From positions 13,335 through 77,334 of the forward strand of contig NW_020170543.1 of the NCBI RefSeq assembly GCF_000524195.1: a stretch of DNA of 64,000 nucleotides, read 5' to 3'. Position 1 is the stretch's first letter. Each line of letters opens with the position of its first letter. The notes beneath the pieces are model-generated. The model had not been told where the DNA came from. It did not search any database and worked only from the letters and a program-made list of their open reading frames with translations. Shown here in pieces: positions 50,701-63,800 of the stretch. This DNA is from Echinococcus granulosus. Its lineage: Eukaryota > Platyhelminthes > Cestoda > Cyclophyllidea > Taeniidae. Made by a program: the position numbers and the translations under genes.

Positions 50701-53700
50701 GACGACGCTAACTGATGTAGGTCAGCATCTCAGCAAGCACAGATATGCATATCCATTTATTTCTTTCCCAGTAGTCATTGAGTATGACGCTTACTAACCG
50801 GAGAAGTTAGGACGATTTTTTGGTACAGCTCACCAAAATGGTTTGTTGTGTCCTACATGTCCTGACACATGCTGCGCGTTGACGAATGACTGACAGAGTG
50901 ACTGACTTGGAGTACGAAATGGTTCCTTTATTGCTACTTTTGCTGGGCCAAACTGAGGGTTGATGGTACCATGGAGTGCAGGAGAATGGCACCGAAACTG
51001 AAGCCCATCCAGCACAATAGGATGGGGATGATGAAAGGGGTTAGAAATTGTGAGAGTCGTATAGTCTGGGCTTTTTGGCCGACTCGATCTCCTCTAGTGC
51101 GGTTAATCCAGATTCCTGTCTTCAGCTAGAGGAGTGAAATCTACACCAGACGCTCAATTACAAGAATTAATTATGATGTTTAGAGGACCAAAAGCGAGGA
51201 AATTATGCAGGAGTTAATGGAAACTTCACTTTGGTCCAGAAGTTGGTGCACACGTATTCGAAATACACATATAGAAAATACGAATGTAATTGAATTGCAG
51301 GTGGCTGGGGCTGAGACTGAGGTTGGGACAGTATCTTCTTCCCCATCCCATCCCATCTCACTTACTCATCATAAAGTGTAGATCCTCTTTTGCCTTACTT
51401 TGCAGTGGACTTGAGGTATTGCGTCCTTGAAGGTGTCTTCTTGTACACCTTCCAACTGTAGCGAGAAGTGTCGACATCTCCGACGTAATTATTTGGTCCT
51501 CACCACACACAAAGCATTGTCTTCTGTGGGTGAAGTGGGACCTAGAAGTAGTTGCATAGGTGTGGGGTGGGACGGTGGGCCAGTGGACTATTTGGACACA
51601 AACCCTACAGTCTACTCCTTGGGTTGGTCATTTAGTCAGTCATCAAACATTCATCCACATCTAGACGCCGTGTTTTCACAATGTAGCTGAGGTGGAAGAA
51701 GTGAAGAAGAACAACAGATGCGTCATCTTTGAAGCTAACCGCTAGTCGCTTGCTCCTCCATGTTATAAGTGTGCGACTCATTCCTCCACCCTTCACCTCC
51801 CAGTTGATGGAGGCGTCGATGAACCCCTTACTCTAAACACCGCATTACTTTTAAGGACAGTAAGTCCTCCTGAATGTGACCCCTTTAACTTTGAGCGCCT
51901 TGTCTTGCTTTCTACTAATGCTGCATGGCAAGTTGTGGGCGAACCTTGTGCAGACCTGGAACCGAATTCAACTGGCTTCGTAAGACAGACATGCATCAGT
52001 TACAACCATCACATGAGGAAGATGAGGAATGGAAGTAGGGGAATAGTGGTGGAGGACCTAGTAAAGAGTATCCTACCAATGTATTTCACGAATACTATCA
52101 AGATCCAGTGTGGAGATCATTAATGCCATCAAGATACGTACGCGTCCACTGGCTGGAGTGCTGAGTTCCTTAATGATCACCATTCTGGATAACCTTCAAC
52201 CTCCTGTGGTTGTGAGTCCATGGAGAGGACTCAACGGAAGCGCAAATTGGAGAATATTCCGGAACATCCACCAGAGCATCGTATCTGCTTATTCTTATTT
52301 CAGCCATCCTATACATTTGAAGTCCAAGCGAGGAATCCCATTCCTTTAGCTAAAACCTGGAGGACATGGCAGGTCGCCACTGTTACCGTTGTGACATCTA
52401 ACGCACCTCAGCTTCTTCCCCCAGTCATCAAAACTGAATTCGTGTAAGTGGCTCCAGCCGGTATTTGGAATCTCACTATAAAGAGGGTTTTAATTGCGCT
52501 TAAACGAATTCAAACAGGGCCTCAAAGTTCCTGGAAAATAGTACAAATCTAGCACTGGCCCAGATAGTTGCAACGCCCTGGCCTGGAGCCACCTACGACT
52601 ACTCCATTGCGTACATCCCAGGCGCCTTTGAACAAACTGGTTGGATTAACAGTCCACCACCGTTTACCAGCGAGATTGTCTACTCTTCGGAAAGAAGACC
52701 TACACTGACTATCTACTCGGGCTCCAATTTCCTCTATCAAAGAATCAATCGGTATATCGTGAGAGTCAGAGCCTGCCAACAGCCCACACATCCGGTCCTC
52801 GGTGACATTTGTGCTGATGTGGTGATGACCTTCCAATTGGAGGATGTCAACAACATGGTGCCACAGTTTATTGACCAGTTCAGTCTGTCCGAGGTGGGCC
52901 TTCCTGAAAATGCGCCTTCGAGAACAGTGGTGTTGAAGCTGTTTGCTGTGGACTTGGACCCAACAACGCAGTTCAACAAGGTACGAGGAAAATTCACTGC
53001 TCTAATACCTTTTAATTCAAATTATCAGACTAGAGGGAGAGGCCACATTATTCCATATGGATGACCGATGTGACTGCATTTATGCCAAAGTCATCCAGAG
53101 CCTAAGAAATCTGTTTTATTTCTGTCACCATTGTAGGTTCAGTATTCCTTGATGCAAACCACCGACGATAATAATTTTGTAATCGAGGGAGATTTGCTCC
53201 TTACCGTAGCTGCTCAAATGGATTTTGAAAGGAAGAAAAATTACGTGTTAAAGGTGAAAGCAGAAGACAGCGCTTCATCTTCGCTTCAAGCTAACGAGGG
53301 TAGACCAAATTCGGGTGAGTGTAGTACTTTCGACATTCAAGTCAACACGGTGGACCTTATAAGGCACAGACTGACGTCTCTGATAGACTAGAAAGCTAGT
53401 AATAGAGCTTAGTTGTCACCAACTTGGCAACTGAGCTGCGAGGGGCTGAAATAGCTTTCCATTGCATACCTCCCCCCTACTTCTACCACATTTCCAGTAT
53501 CTGAGGGCGAGACAGAAGCAATGTTGTTTAACTGCTGTATCCATCCCATTTTAGCTGAATTGCCACTTACTGTATACTTGTTGGATCAGAATGATCGGTG
53601 TCCTCAATTCATCTCAACAACGATGGAATTCAGTGTCTTGGAGTCTGCCGTTGTCGGGTCTGAGGTGGGCAAGATTAGTGCAGAAGATGCAGACGAGACA

Positions 53701-56700
53701 TCAGTGCTTGTCTACACGATGGTGGGGAGCTCTGTTGACTTTGCCATCAATTCTGCCACTGGCCAGGTCCTAGTTGTTCGACCACTTGGGTTGGCCACTG
53801 TACAGGTACGCACGCGAGCCTTCCCTGAAGACGCATTTCATGTGTCCATCTCCATTCTCCCAAGATCAGAACCTTTAAGCACCAGTCGCCAGCATCTATT
53901 CTTCATTGCCACTATTCCTCACATTTTGATACCGCCGCTTATCCATCTCTTTGGGTCTATCCACCTTCCACATTCATTTCATGAGCAACAGACTTCTCAA
54001 GTTGGTATTTTTCATGCCTTATAGACTCAAAAATACACCGTCTCCGTAAATGACGGGGACTGTGAGGTGAGTGGGGAGGTGGTAATAAAAATCATCTCCA
54101 CTAACCAGCGATTACCGGAGTTTACTCAATCTGTGTACGTCTATGATGTGGTTGAACTCTCCAAAGTCGTCTTAAACGCTTCCGTAAGTTATTCTCCTCC
54201 CCACCGTCCCATATTTGAAGATCTATAATCAAGATATCTCAAAAGTGTTTTTTCAAGTGATACCTTTCTTCTGGCCTTTTAGCCCTCAGCTACAGACCCT
54301 AATGAACCGAAAAATTTGAACTACTCAATCGGTGGCTTTTTTGTCAGCTACTTCAGCATAAATTCAACGACGGGCGCATTGAGTATTGTTAAGGGCATGC
54401 CGAGGGACCAACCGGTTGGACTCCCGGTAAGACTCAAGGCCGTCTGAATTGACAGCTTGCCTTGAAGGTTGAAGAGTTGATTTCATACAAACATAAAATT
54501 CTGAAATAACAACGTACCAGTATGCCACAAGCATCAAGTACCCAGCGAATATTTGGGAAGCCTCGGCATAGAGCGTTTTGTCAGCACGCCTGAATAGGTC
54601 CAAGCAAACTCGCTCGAGCGAGCAGCCTTGCATTCCTGACCTCTGATGTAGTCCTCCAGAATGGCAGATTCCGTAGTATGTAAAGGCAGCATCCAGTAGA
54701 ATGACTTATCTCTCGTCCATGAGTCGATCAGAGGTTCGAGGGTTTATAAGAATGATTGTAGTGCCGTGAGCCAAGAAGGAAATATCAACCTCGGGATTGC
54801 CATTGATGCACAGACGTACGACCGTCTTGAGTCTTTGAAACAACTGCGTCATTTAGGATAGCTCACTATATCGCTACTGGAAGGCTACAAAGGACACGTT
54901 ATTTCACCACGGCAAAATTAAAATTTCGGGCTTTTCACTCGAAACGGGAAGGGATGTTTCCATCTGTACCAGTTGACTTAATTCTGATTGGCCCATGGAA
55001 CAGGTCTTCACCATTTCCGTGATGGCGAAAAATCGGAAAGGGTACGCCTACGCTGAGGTACGAGTTCAACTGGGAGACATAAACAACCAGTATCCACGCT
55101 GGCCTTTCCCCAATTCGATGGTCGCTTGCCCCGAGAACTCGGCAGTGGGCTCGCAATGCGCAAATTTGGTTGCGCCGGATGCAGACTTTGGAATCAATGC
55201 TACGTCCAATTATCGTGCTGTTACAAATAATCAAAATTTTAGAATCACTGAGACTGGTTCCCTTATTCCTCTGATCGTGAGTTGGATTGATTACATTTAA
55301 TATACACGCTCGTTACCATGTGTCACATATGCGTGACACACTAAGTTTCTTCATTTAATCTCCATGCCGCAGCTGTGCGATTCATGTATGCGTGCTAGTC
55401 GCCCTAGTTTTAAGTTGTGAACACCCACACGCTTTCTTGTTGTTAGTAAATGGAAGTTTTACAAATAGTTTGCCTTATACGGTCCAATCATAGTGCTCTC
55501 CTAACCGTTTTTGAACAGACCCAGTAGTAATAGTAGAACTAGTGTGAAGACTTTCATAATGCGATTTACCTCTAGTCCTTCGACTACGAAACACTGACAT
55601 CGCAAGTCCACTATATTCCCATCGTGGCAACTAACGTGGAGCCTCCGGCAAGTGGTGGACAGCTATTCACTGTCAGCGGAACTCTAACTGTCGTTGTCTC
55701 CGACGTCAATGATTCACCTCCTACCATCGTTGGAGGACCGTGAGCTGACATTGGTGTTGATTAAATAAATTAGTAAAAATCTAAAAAGTGAGATTTTAAA
55801 GAGAAAAACCTTTAGGTTTGATTATCCCCTTCAACACTTGTATTAACCGTAGTCGGTGGTCATGGAGACGCGTGAACATTTAACCTCCACCTTAGTGATT
55901 CCTTCCATCTCTTCTGTTGTATCCGATTTTCGTCCTGTTAAAGAATTAGTTGTCGTCTAAAAAGGAATTAGCTGGCTTCTTACTGCTCCAAGCTGGACGA
56001 TGCTCCACAACGTGTGTAGATCGTATGTCAGTCGCTATTCCTAGTGCAACACTGCCCTAACCTCCCACGGGGCTTCAGTAGTTACTGGTGTTATCACTTA
56101 TTCACGTACCCTAGGAAAGAGCCGCTCCAGTCTGATGTCACCTCAGTTGTCATTTGCCTTCCCACCAAACACGGGACTGAGGTAGCTGGAAAAAGTAGCC
56201 ACAGTTTTAACCCCTCTTTTGAAAATCGGTCTGGCTTTAGCCATCTGAATCAGATGCCTTCTTTCTGCAATATCCCACTCAATTCTAAGGTCTTTGAAAG
56301 GCATACCGGGGGTCCCACGCCATCAAAGAGGCAATTCGTGGTGCGGGGTCCAAAAAACCCGCGTGATTACAAGTCCAGTTAAACAAGCGTCCGTTATCAG
56401 TTATATTCTGTATTTCTAGGGATTTTGACATAACCGTAACTGAGAGGGCCAATGTTGGCGTAGAAGTCTTCGAAATCTTCATTGAGGACGGTGACGTCTC
56501 AGATTGGGGAAAGCACTCCTGTGTTTTGTCCACACAAAACAGCTATTTTGATGTAGTCTACAATCCCACAATCGACGCCTGTGGTATCAGAGTAAGTATG
56601 AAATTTAGTAGATTTTGGTGATACTTTATTTCACCATTTATTCAGCAAATCTATTTCTTTGGCAGCCTCTGCAGAAATTCAATGTAGACAGTCAACCATC

Positions 56701-59700
56701 AGTGCCTCCAGAGCCTCAAAATCTTACCATAATAATCTTCGACTCTAACCACATTCACAAGACCATTTCCAATGTACGAATCACAGTTACTGAAGACAAT
56801 GACAATCCACCCCTAATCCGCATACAACCGACTTCCGGTCCGGGCGAGCTTCTGGATGGGACATTAGGACTGGTGACTCTTGTAAACCTCCAAATCTCCA
56901 TCATTGACATGATGGCCGAGGGTGCATGGTTTCGTCTGGATTCCAAGTCCTCTGCCAATGGAGCCTTTGGGATGGACGCGATTAATGATCAGTCTGTAAG
57001 ACTGCTAAAATTATGCTTTTGGCGGATGGGAGTGTTTCAACAGACTTACGTGGTTACTTAAAGCTAGTCCGTTTCTTGGGGATGATGTGTGGAAGTGCAA
57101 AAGTCACCTTTTTTCTCAGTTAAGTCGATCAATTGCTCATTCCATTACTGGGTAAACCGTTCTGCCTCCACGCCTTTCAATTCTCATATAACTTTCTCAA
57201 GGCGCGCATTCAGCTGATCTCACGTCTCGAGAGGGATAACCTTCTTAACCTTCTGAAAAACCCAACCACCTCACCTGTCCGCCTTCCAATTTTGCCTTCG
57301 TCGGAGGATGGAAGAGTACGCTGGCCTCTAATCGTTAGCGTAAACGATAGGCGGGAGCCCTCATTGACTTCCACCGTAACGATGACCTTGACCGTCATCA
57401 CGAAGGGACCTGTGCTGCCAAGCCAAGCACTGGAGGGCTACCAGGTTGCGGACAATTCTCCCCCTAATACACCCATTCTTCCACTGCAAATAGCAGCCAT
57501 GTAAGTGTTATCTACTAACGCTTAGTCGTTGGCATTTTGACCCATCCACGACCATCACGGCATAATGACATTCTGATTTTACTATCTTGCCTCAATGTCG
57601 CATTTATGCCGACAAATATAACCACTTTTCCTTGCGATTAGCCTTTTTTTCCGTGTAGGCATTTAAAACAAGAATGGTGTAATACTTTCTCTCTCCAGGG
57701 ATCTTGATTACCCAAATCAAGGGAGTAAAATCTCTTATGAACTTGGGTCTCAATCAGCTCAGGCTCTCAGACTTTTCACAATCATTAATCAGACTGGGGG
57801 GAAGTTCAACCTCGGTCTGCGAACCACACTCTCGCGAGAAGTTGAAGGCATGTCCTACTTCCCCGTGCCGATTGTCGCCACACTGTCACACTTGGCAAGA
57901 ACAGCCACTTCCACGTTGACAGTGACAGTAACCACTGACAAGCCCCCGGCACCATCAAATGCGCTTGGAAGTCTTGAGGCATTCATTCCCTCGGGTGAGT
58001 CTAGCGTCTTCCCTTTCTCGCGGCAGCTGTATAGTGTCATAAATGTAATTGATTTATGTTTTATTGATTTATCGGTTTTATCGAATAACCAATTTGAGTC
58101 CTGACCACCTCGAGTGCACTACCCGTTGGGTTTTATTCACAGGTGTTTATTTCTGGGAAGAAGTTTCCTATTTTTTTTCTACAAAAAATCCATTAATACG
58201 TTGTTTTGCACTTTTTTTTTCAGATGTTTGGTACTGGCCATGTAAGTTGCAGCGGCAATTAAGTCAGTATGCTTCACGTCGAATTTTGTTTTTCCTCCTA
58301 AAAAACTCCTCATTTTCTATTTGCAGACACAAATGCCCTACCAGATTTACCGATTGCCTCAATGCCTGTTACGGAGCGATTTGACTCCGACCGAATCAAC
58401 CGAATCTTTCATTTTATGCCAGAAAATGAGAATGATCTCATGTTTAAGTAAGCGAAAACTTGTTTATGCATTGAAACGTCCTCCTTAATTCAGCAGAACA
58501 CTCTTTACATCTCCTGCAGACAGTTTAATCGACTGAAGCCAAGTATTTCACAAATAGTAAATTTTCAACGAAAAATTTTTACTACTTATTCTTGAAACAT
58601 GTTCATGTTAATCCGAGACTTGGGGGTTCTGCAACAAAAGAGCACTTTTTTGGGGACCCTAAACTGAATTTATTTGCCACAAACTTTCTTCCTGTGTTTA
58701 TAAATAAATACGTACAAAGTTTTTATCTGGCACAATTTGGTAGTACTGCTTAATCGTCACAGGGCAGCTCGTAACACTTCATCATCTGTGCTAAATCTGC
58801 ATGATTCTTCTGCCTTAGGGCACGTTTGTGCACCCGGACTTCTCTAATATGTTCTGACGACATTCAGATTATCCTATTCTTTTTTATTAATACAATCCCT
58901 TGATTCTGCGGACCACTTTAACTCATTTGTTATTGTCTAAATCAGAAAGCCTTCTTGGTACTCACCTAATGTGAATACGCCAACTCTTCAAGATTTCCAA
59001 GAGCTTGTAAATCATCGTGTTTACTTTTCCCATGGAATGCTTCGTACCTTCTGTAGCTTTGTTATGTGACAGATTATGTGTCGATTAGGCAAACCACACA
59101 TCCGATGCCCATTCGCAGGAATACCTGCTACACTGAGTCAGGAACAGAAGTATGACTGTCAGGTCATATATGAAGGGGTTNNNNNNNNNNNNNNNNNNNN
59201 NNNNNNNNNNNNNNNNNNNNNNNNNNNNNNNNNNNNNNNNNNNNNNNNNNNNNNNNNNNNNNNNNNNNNNNNNNNNNNNNGCCAAATACCCCACTGCTGA
59301 TTGGTGAAACGTTCCATCACCATGTCACGTTGTACTTGAACTCTTTTGTATGCGCAGATGTTTGCGGTTTTATGCTGTTCCATGAACTAGTGTTTCCTGC
59401 CATCGTTTTTATGGGTAGCAGTAAACTTAAAAGTCTTAGCTTGAAGTGATTATTCTTCAGAGACGAAGGTACGGTCTGTTTAGCAGTGGATTTGAACAAA
59501 AGCTTTATCCTAAATAATATACACTCTCTTTTAGGATAACCGAAGATGGCCTTCTCTACCTGCTCACAGCATCGCCGCCAGGCAAATTTTCGGTAAAAGC
59601 CGATGTTGAGACAAAATTTGATTCCTCCCTCTCCAATGCATCAAGTGAGCTTGGCGTTAAGATCAACTGGTTACCTGGCAGCGCTTTCACGAACGGTATC

Positions 59701-60875
59701 CTCATTCGGGTTGAGAAGGCGACACTATCGTGGTTTGTCGACCAGGTCAATATCTCCGTGGTAAGTTCTATCGTATTCCCTCCATCAACTACCTATACTG
59801 AAATCAGTAATGCAGAATTTTCTCTTGCTAGTCGACACCACGAGATCGACTGGTTAAAGCGCTGGCTGAGAAGTTGGAGATGAATGTGGAGTCTATCGCA
59901 GTTTTTCCGGCTAACTCAGTTGGGGACGCATTAAACGTATTTGTGGGGATACATGCGTCTCCGTATGCAATACCTGGAAGGTGAGTAATATGTCTAGCAG
60001 ATAAGTATTTAAGCTTTTGACTCAGTTGCCAGTAGCTAAGGTGGAGGGTGAAATGGGTGCCCTCGCTATAAGAATGGTTATTGAAAATTTTCTAAAATAG
60101 CGTATAGGAGTGTTTAAATTCATACTCGAACACAGCATAGATTCATCTAGATAGCGTCAGTTTGGTGCTTTACAAACCGATATGTGATCAGACACTGCTA
60201 CTTCTCCAGAGTGGAATGACATCTGATCCCAAAAGTGGTGTCGTACTCCGCAGAATCCGGTGGAGCGATTTGTGTACTGATCTCAGATCCATCGATACTC
60301 AATATTTGCCCTCCTTTCAACCCTTTCCGCACTTTAATTTCATTTCTCTTTTTCGGGTTTATTGTCAACCTCATGCCGGTTTGGGGTTGTATATTCTTTC
60401 AAAAGTTAGGGAGTCCGCACACAAATATTCTTTTCTATCTACTATTCCAGCATCTTAAAACAGGTTCGTCTGCTAAAATGGCAAAATGCTATTTCAGGAT
60501 AGTAGATACAATTGTCAACGACGCTGACCTCTATACCGCAGCTCTGAGAGACAACAACAACACTTTGCAGGTCGGCCTGGCTACTACAGTCAACGGAATG
60601 TCCGGGTCTGTGGATCTACAATGCGCCACAGAAGCAGTTGCCGTGTCTGTCTGCAACTGTCGTGGATGCAGAAGCCGGTTAAAAACCCCCCACATCCCCA
60701 CAGAAGCAGACGCGTCAGCCGGTTTGACGTCTTCTGCATCCGGAGTTAGTGCCATTGGTCCCATTCTCGAGACTTCCATTGACTGCTGGTGCAATGGTGG
60801 AGATCCACAGCCACCAGCACAGGAGCCTATTTCCTGTCTGAGTCCCGACGCCTGCTTGAATGGAGGTTTTTGCAG
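44788..60875 (+). CDS. Large multi-repeat cadherin with membrane-proximal NC-like and EGF regions (3' end beyond window)
   Basis: An adhesion receptor with tandem extracellular cadherin repeats. Twenty-seven exons chain in phase (2009 codons): 44788-45082, 45304-45566, 46932-47137, 47790-48012, 48173-48284, 49246-49372, 49448-49701, 49785-50071, 50138-50354, 50433-50716, 52304-52443, 52518-52980, 53137-53314, 53555-53805, 54025-54183, 54283-54426, 55004-55276, 55576-55739, 56420-56591, 56666-56995, 57202-57500, 57699-57994, 58224-58241, 58327-58447, 59535-59760, 59832-59980, 60498-60875. Residues 1-15 (MLKIVHFLIFSATFA) form a signal peptide. Repeat ends are marked by DVNDEPPVF, DTDDNPPFF, DINNYPPQF, DVNNMVPQF, DQNDRCPQF, DINNQYPRW, DVNDSPP and EDNDNPP; about seven others are degenerate. 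After the last repeat, exons 24-26 resemble the NC-type membrane-proximal domain of Fat/Flamingo/DN-type invertebrate cadherins. Exon 27 is Cys-rich and ends in CLSPDACLNGGFC, half an EGF-like domain. LamG and transmembrane segments are expected beyond the edge. The subfamily is uncertain. Confidence 0.93.
52132..52211 (+). pseudogene. Possible relic or cassette cadherin exon in intron 10
   Basis: The frame reads IRTRPLAG, then SLMITILDNLQPPVV, which resembles the last strands and linker of a cadherin repeat. It sits between exons 10 and 11, with ATCAAG in phase 0 before it and GTGAGT in phase 0 after it, so it could be spliced in without a frameshift. The acceptor has no good pyrimidine tract. 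Exons 10 and 11 already join into a sensible repeat, so I treat this as a relic or rare cassette. Confidence 0.3.
58224..58241 (+). other. 18-base microexon of the cadherin
   Basis: TTTTTTTTCAG precedes and GTAAGT follows an 18-base segment. It joins phase 1 to phase 1 and adds Asp-Val-Trp-Tyr-Trp-Pro before Tyr-Thr-Asn, after the last cadherin repeat. Skipping keeps the frame. Confidence 0.75.
59181..59280. other. Assembly gap (100 N)
   Basis: Exactly 100 N in the cadherin intron between exons 24 and 25. The flanking exons are in matching phase (2 to 2), but a phase-neutral exon inside the gap cannot be excluded. Confidence 0.97.
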
Positions 60876-63800
60876 GTATTTCCTGGATCAGCTAATCTTG
60901 ATTTTCTATTCGATTCCTTAAATGGATGAGTCGCGGGATATAAGTAATCGCACATTTGCACTGAAATGACTACTTTGCCTTTGTTCCCTGGTTAAAATCT
61001 CAAAAATTAAGGTTCTCTTTCCTAAATTTGCCTGTTTTTGGATTTTTAGAATTTAGGCAAAGTTGTTATTTACGTCTGAGTTAACACATTCACTATCAGG
61101 GTTCCGGAGACTGCTCAGGCACCTCATTTTAGAAGATAGCTGTTTCATTGAGACACCTACAAAAGTACTACCAAACTAACCAATTCGCCTGTTTCTGAGA
61201 AATTAGGGAAAGGGTGGTTATTCTTTTATCAAAAATACTTTGCATCTATTCTTACAGTGTTTTCAGCTTAGCCAATCCGTTTGCCATATAATTTAGTCCA
61301 TCCATTCACATGTCACATATTTGTGACGCCAGCTTCAGATAGGGTGGTAGTAAAAGCCAGTTAATTAGAAATAAATGCAATAGTTTGGTAACTGTTGTTA
61401 GTTTTTTAACCCAAGGACATTCCGCCACTTTGAATTCAGCATTATTGTCGGGAATGCAAAAGGTAGTTTAGTTACTGCTGCAGATCTTATCAGTGCTTAC
61501 TAAATGGCCATTATTGGGCGACAACGACGGTATCATCTTGTCAAATTCACCATAAATAAACAAGAAATAAAGGTAGCAGACTTATTTGTTCGATTTTTGC
61601 CATTAAGCCAGTTTACTAATTGCAGGTCATTTTGTAGCCACTTGCTTTACTCTGGCTCGTAGAATATACCGCTGAAATGGAAGTACGCACCACTGATTGA
61701 AAAGTCCGCCTACCAAATCATTGCGTTTTGGCCAACCCTCTGCTTTGAAAACTATCCATTTATCAGGAATGATGACCATTTAATTTTCATTGAATCCAAA
61801 CGTCAGTGATGCGTCGCCATCATCCCACAGTATCTGGGGTTTTGCCCTCTGTGGACCGCTTTGGGGAAGAGGGGTCCACTTGCTTCGTGCCGCCCAAGGT
61901 TGCAGGATCCTTTGTAATAGAATAACATGTCAAATGTATTAGAGGCAGTATCTTGTAGCGTACTCGAATAGTTCAAGTCTGCTACTACTTCACCTCCTGA
62001 CCTGACAAAAGTTAATGTCGTTTTAGCCCTTTCGTTAGACATCTGCAGTGAATGCTCTTCTTCTGTATTTATAATGTTCACTATTCAGCTATAGATACCC
62101 TTCAGGTACCTTTTTGGATTGGATTCACTTTATTCTACTCGGACTTGAAACTAGCAGAGAAAGTTCACCTGTATTAATTTGTCGTTAAAATAACGATGTT
62201 TCCAGCGATGAATCCTGACAATTTTTTTCTCTGAATGGGTTTTGAGGCATCAGGCGTGTAGCATTGCATCGGCTTTGGCATAGGCCTTTTTCCACCCGAA
62301 TTCATCTTTTTTATCAGCGATGACTCGTTTCTCTCATTAAATGTTTGGTTATCTTTTTTAGACGGACTAATAACTTCGTGTGGATTTCCTCAGAAATCTG
62401 ATCAATTTTTGCCCACAGTATTTGGCGATTTCCAGCAATGTAACTACCGCTTCAGATATCTTAGCTATCGCTGCGTACCTAACTATAATGCCTATCCCGT
62501 TCAAAAATGCAATAACTTAATCAAATGTTCCATTTTTTTTTTCCAACCTGTCGTCATATACCACTCAAGTGACGATACTCCGTCCTTGAAGCAAGCCTTC
62601 GCCTACTCAATAACCAGGATTAATAGAATCAAGAGGGTGGCAAGACTGAATGGCTAAAGAAGTTCATTTAATCATCGGTATAGGTTAACCCAACGACTTT
62701 GCGTGTCTTGTTCACATAGCACCATCGAGCACAGATGGATCAATTTTAGCCTCCCAGTGGTACCCTTCAGCTTGCTCTCAACTTTCTTTTTTCTCTTTAT
62801 TTTAAACTCCCCTATCACGAGATGCCAATTGAACTGATAAATGTAATTGTAAGCATGTCTTGTAACAAACTATGTCTCCAGTTTTCATAGTCTGGACTTT
62901 TTATGTGCGTGTGGTCGGAGTCCTGTCAACCTCCCACCCAGATAGGCGATAGACAGACTGCAGGGTTGATGTCTTTCTTGCCCACCGATTTTTGTGTACG
63001 AACCTGCACAATAGCCAGGACAGAATGCCCGAAACCGCGTACGAATCTGGTTTGCTTGGTTGCACATATTTGTACCGACTGATTGAACTTTTGCTTTGTA
63101 TTATTATTCACTCATTTAAGGCGCAGTTATGCAAGGGAATGAGCGAGAAACGCTTTCTAGGGTGTTCGCGAATATTTTTTTTTAGAAGCTGCAGGCATCC
63201 TCAGCATATCTGCCTTACGAATTGAGTCTAACCAGGCTCCGGAGCGGCAGAACCTTCTAGTATGTGCAGTACGTGGTAGCGAAAGTACGTTCCGCCAAGA
63301 ATCTGACGGTTCAGACAGTTTATTCTCGTAATGAATCACTCCTGCAGATCCATTACATTCAGAAGTATCCTTCATTCTTGTTTATGATGAAGACTAATGT
63401 ATCATTATTGATAAAGGAAGAGGAAATTGAAGTGCGACAAAATCTACATCAACTAGGACTGGAAGGTTGTGGTGGAAGTGAAGCACTGAGTCCCGCTTAC
63501 ATATCATTCCCCAAGAAATGTCGACAAGCTCCGAACATAGTTTGCTGTTTACTCCTTCAGTACACATTATAAACAGACGCTGTTTAGAACTGGAATTGTT
63601 TGTTGACCGATTGATGTACCGACTTGTAGTAAAAAGCGGCTTTTGTATCTATTCTAACAATTCCCGAGCGGATACATATGCCACTGTTTATCCCCAAACA
63701 ATCCATCCTCTCACACTTCTAAGGCAATCACCACTTTATCTCCAGAAGACTGTAACGTGTTTTGTGCTTGCAGAAGCAAAACTCATGCCAGCTCGTGCTC

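Noticed and set aside
62405..62540. Cys-containing frame that might be the next cadherin EGF exon
   Set aside because: The CACAG acceptor is in the wrong phase for the preceding donor, and the Cys spacing does not complete the EGF.
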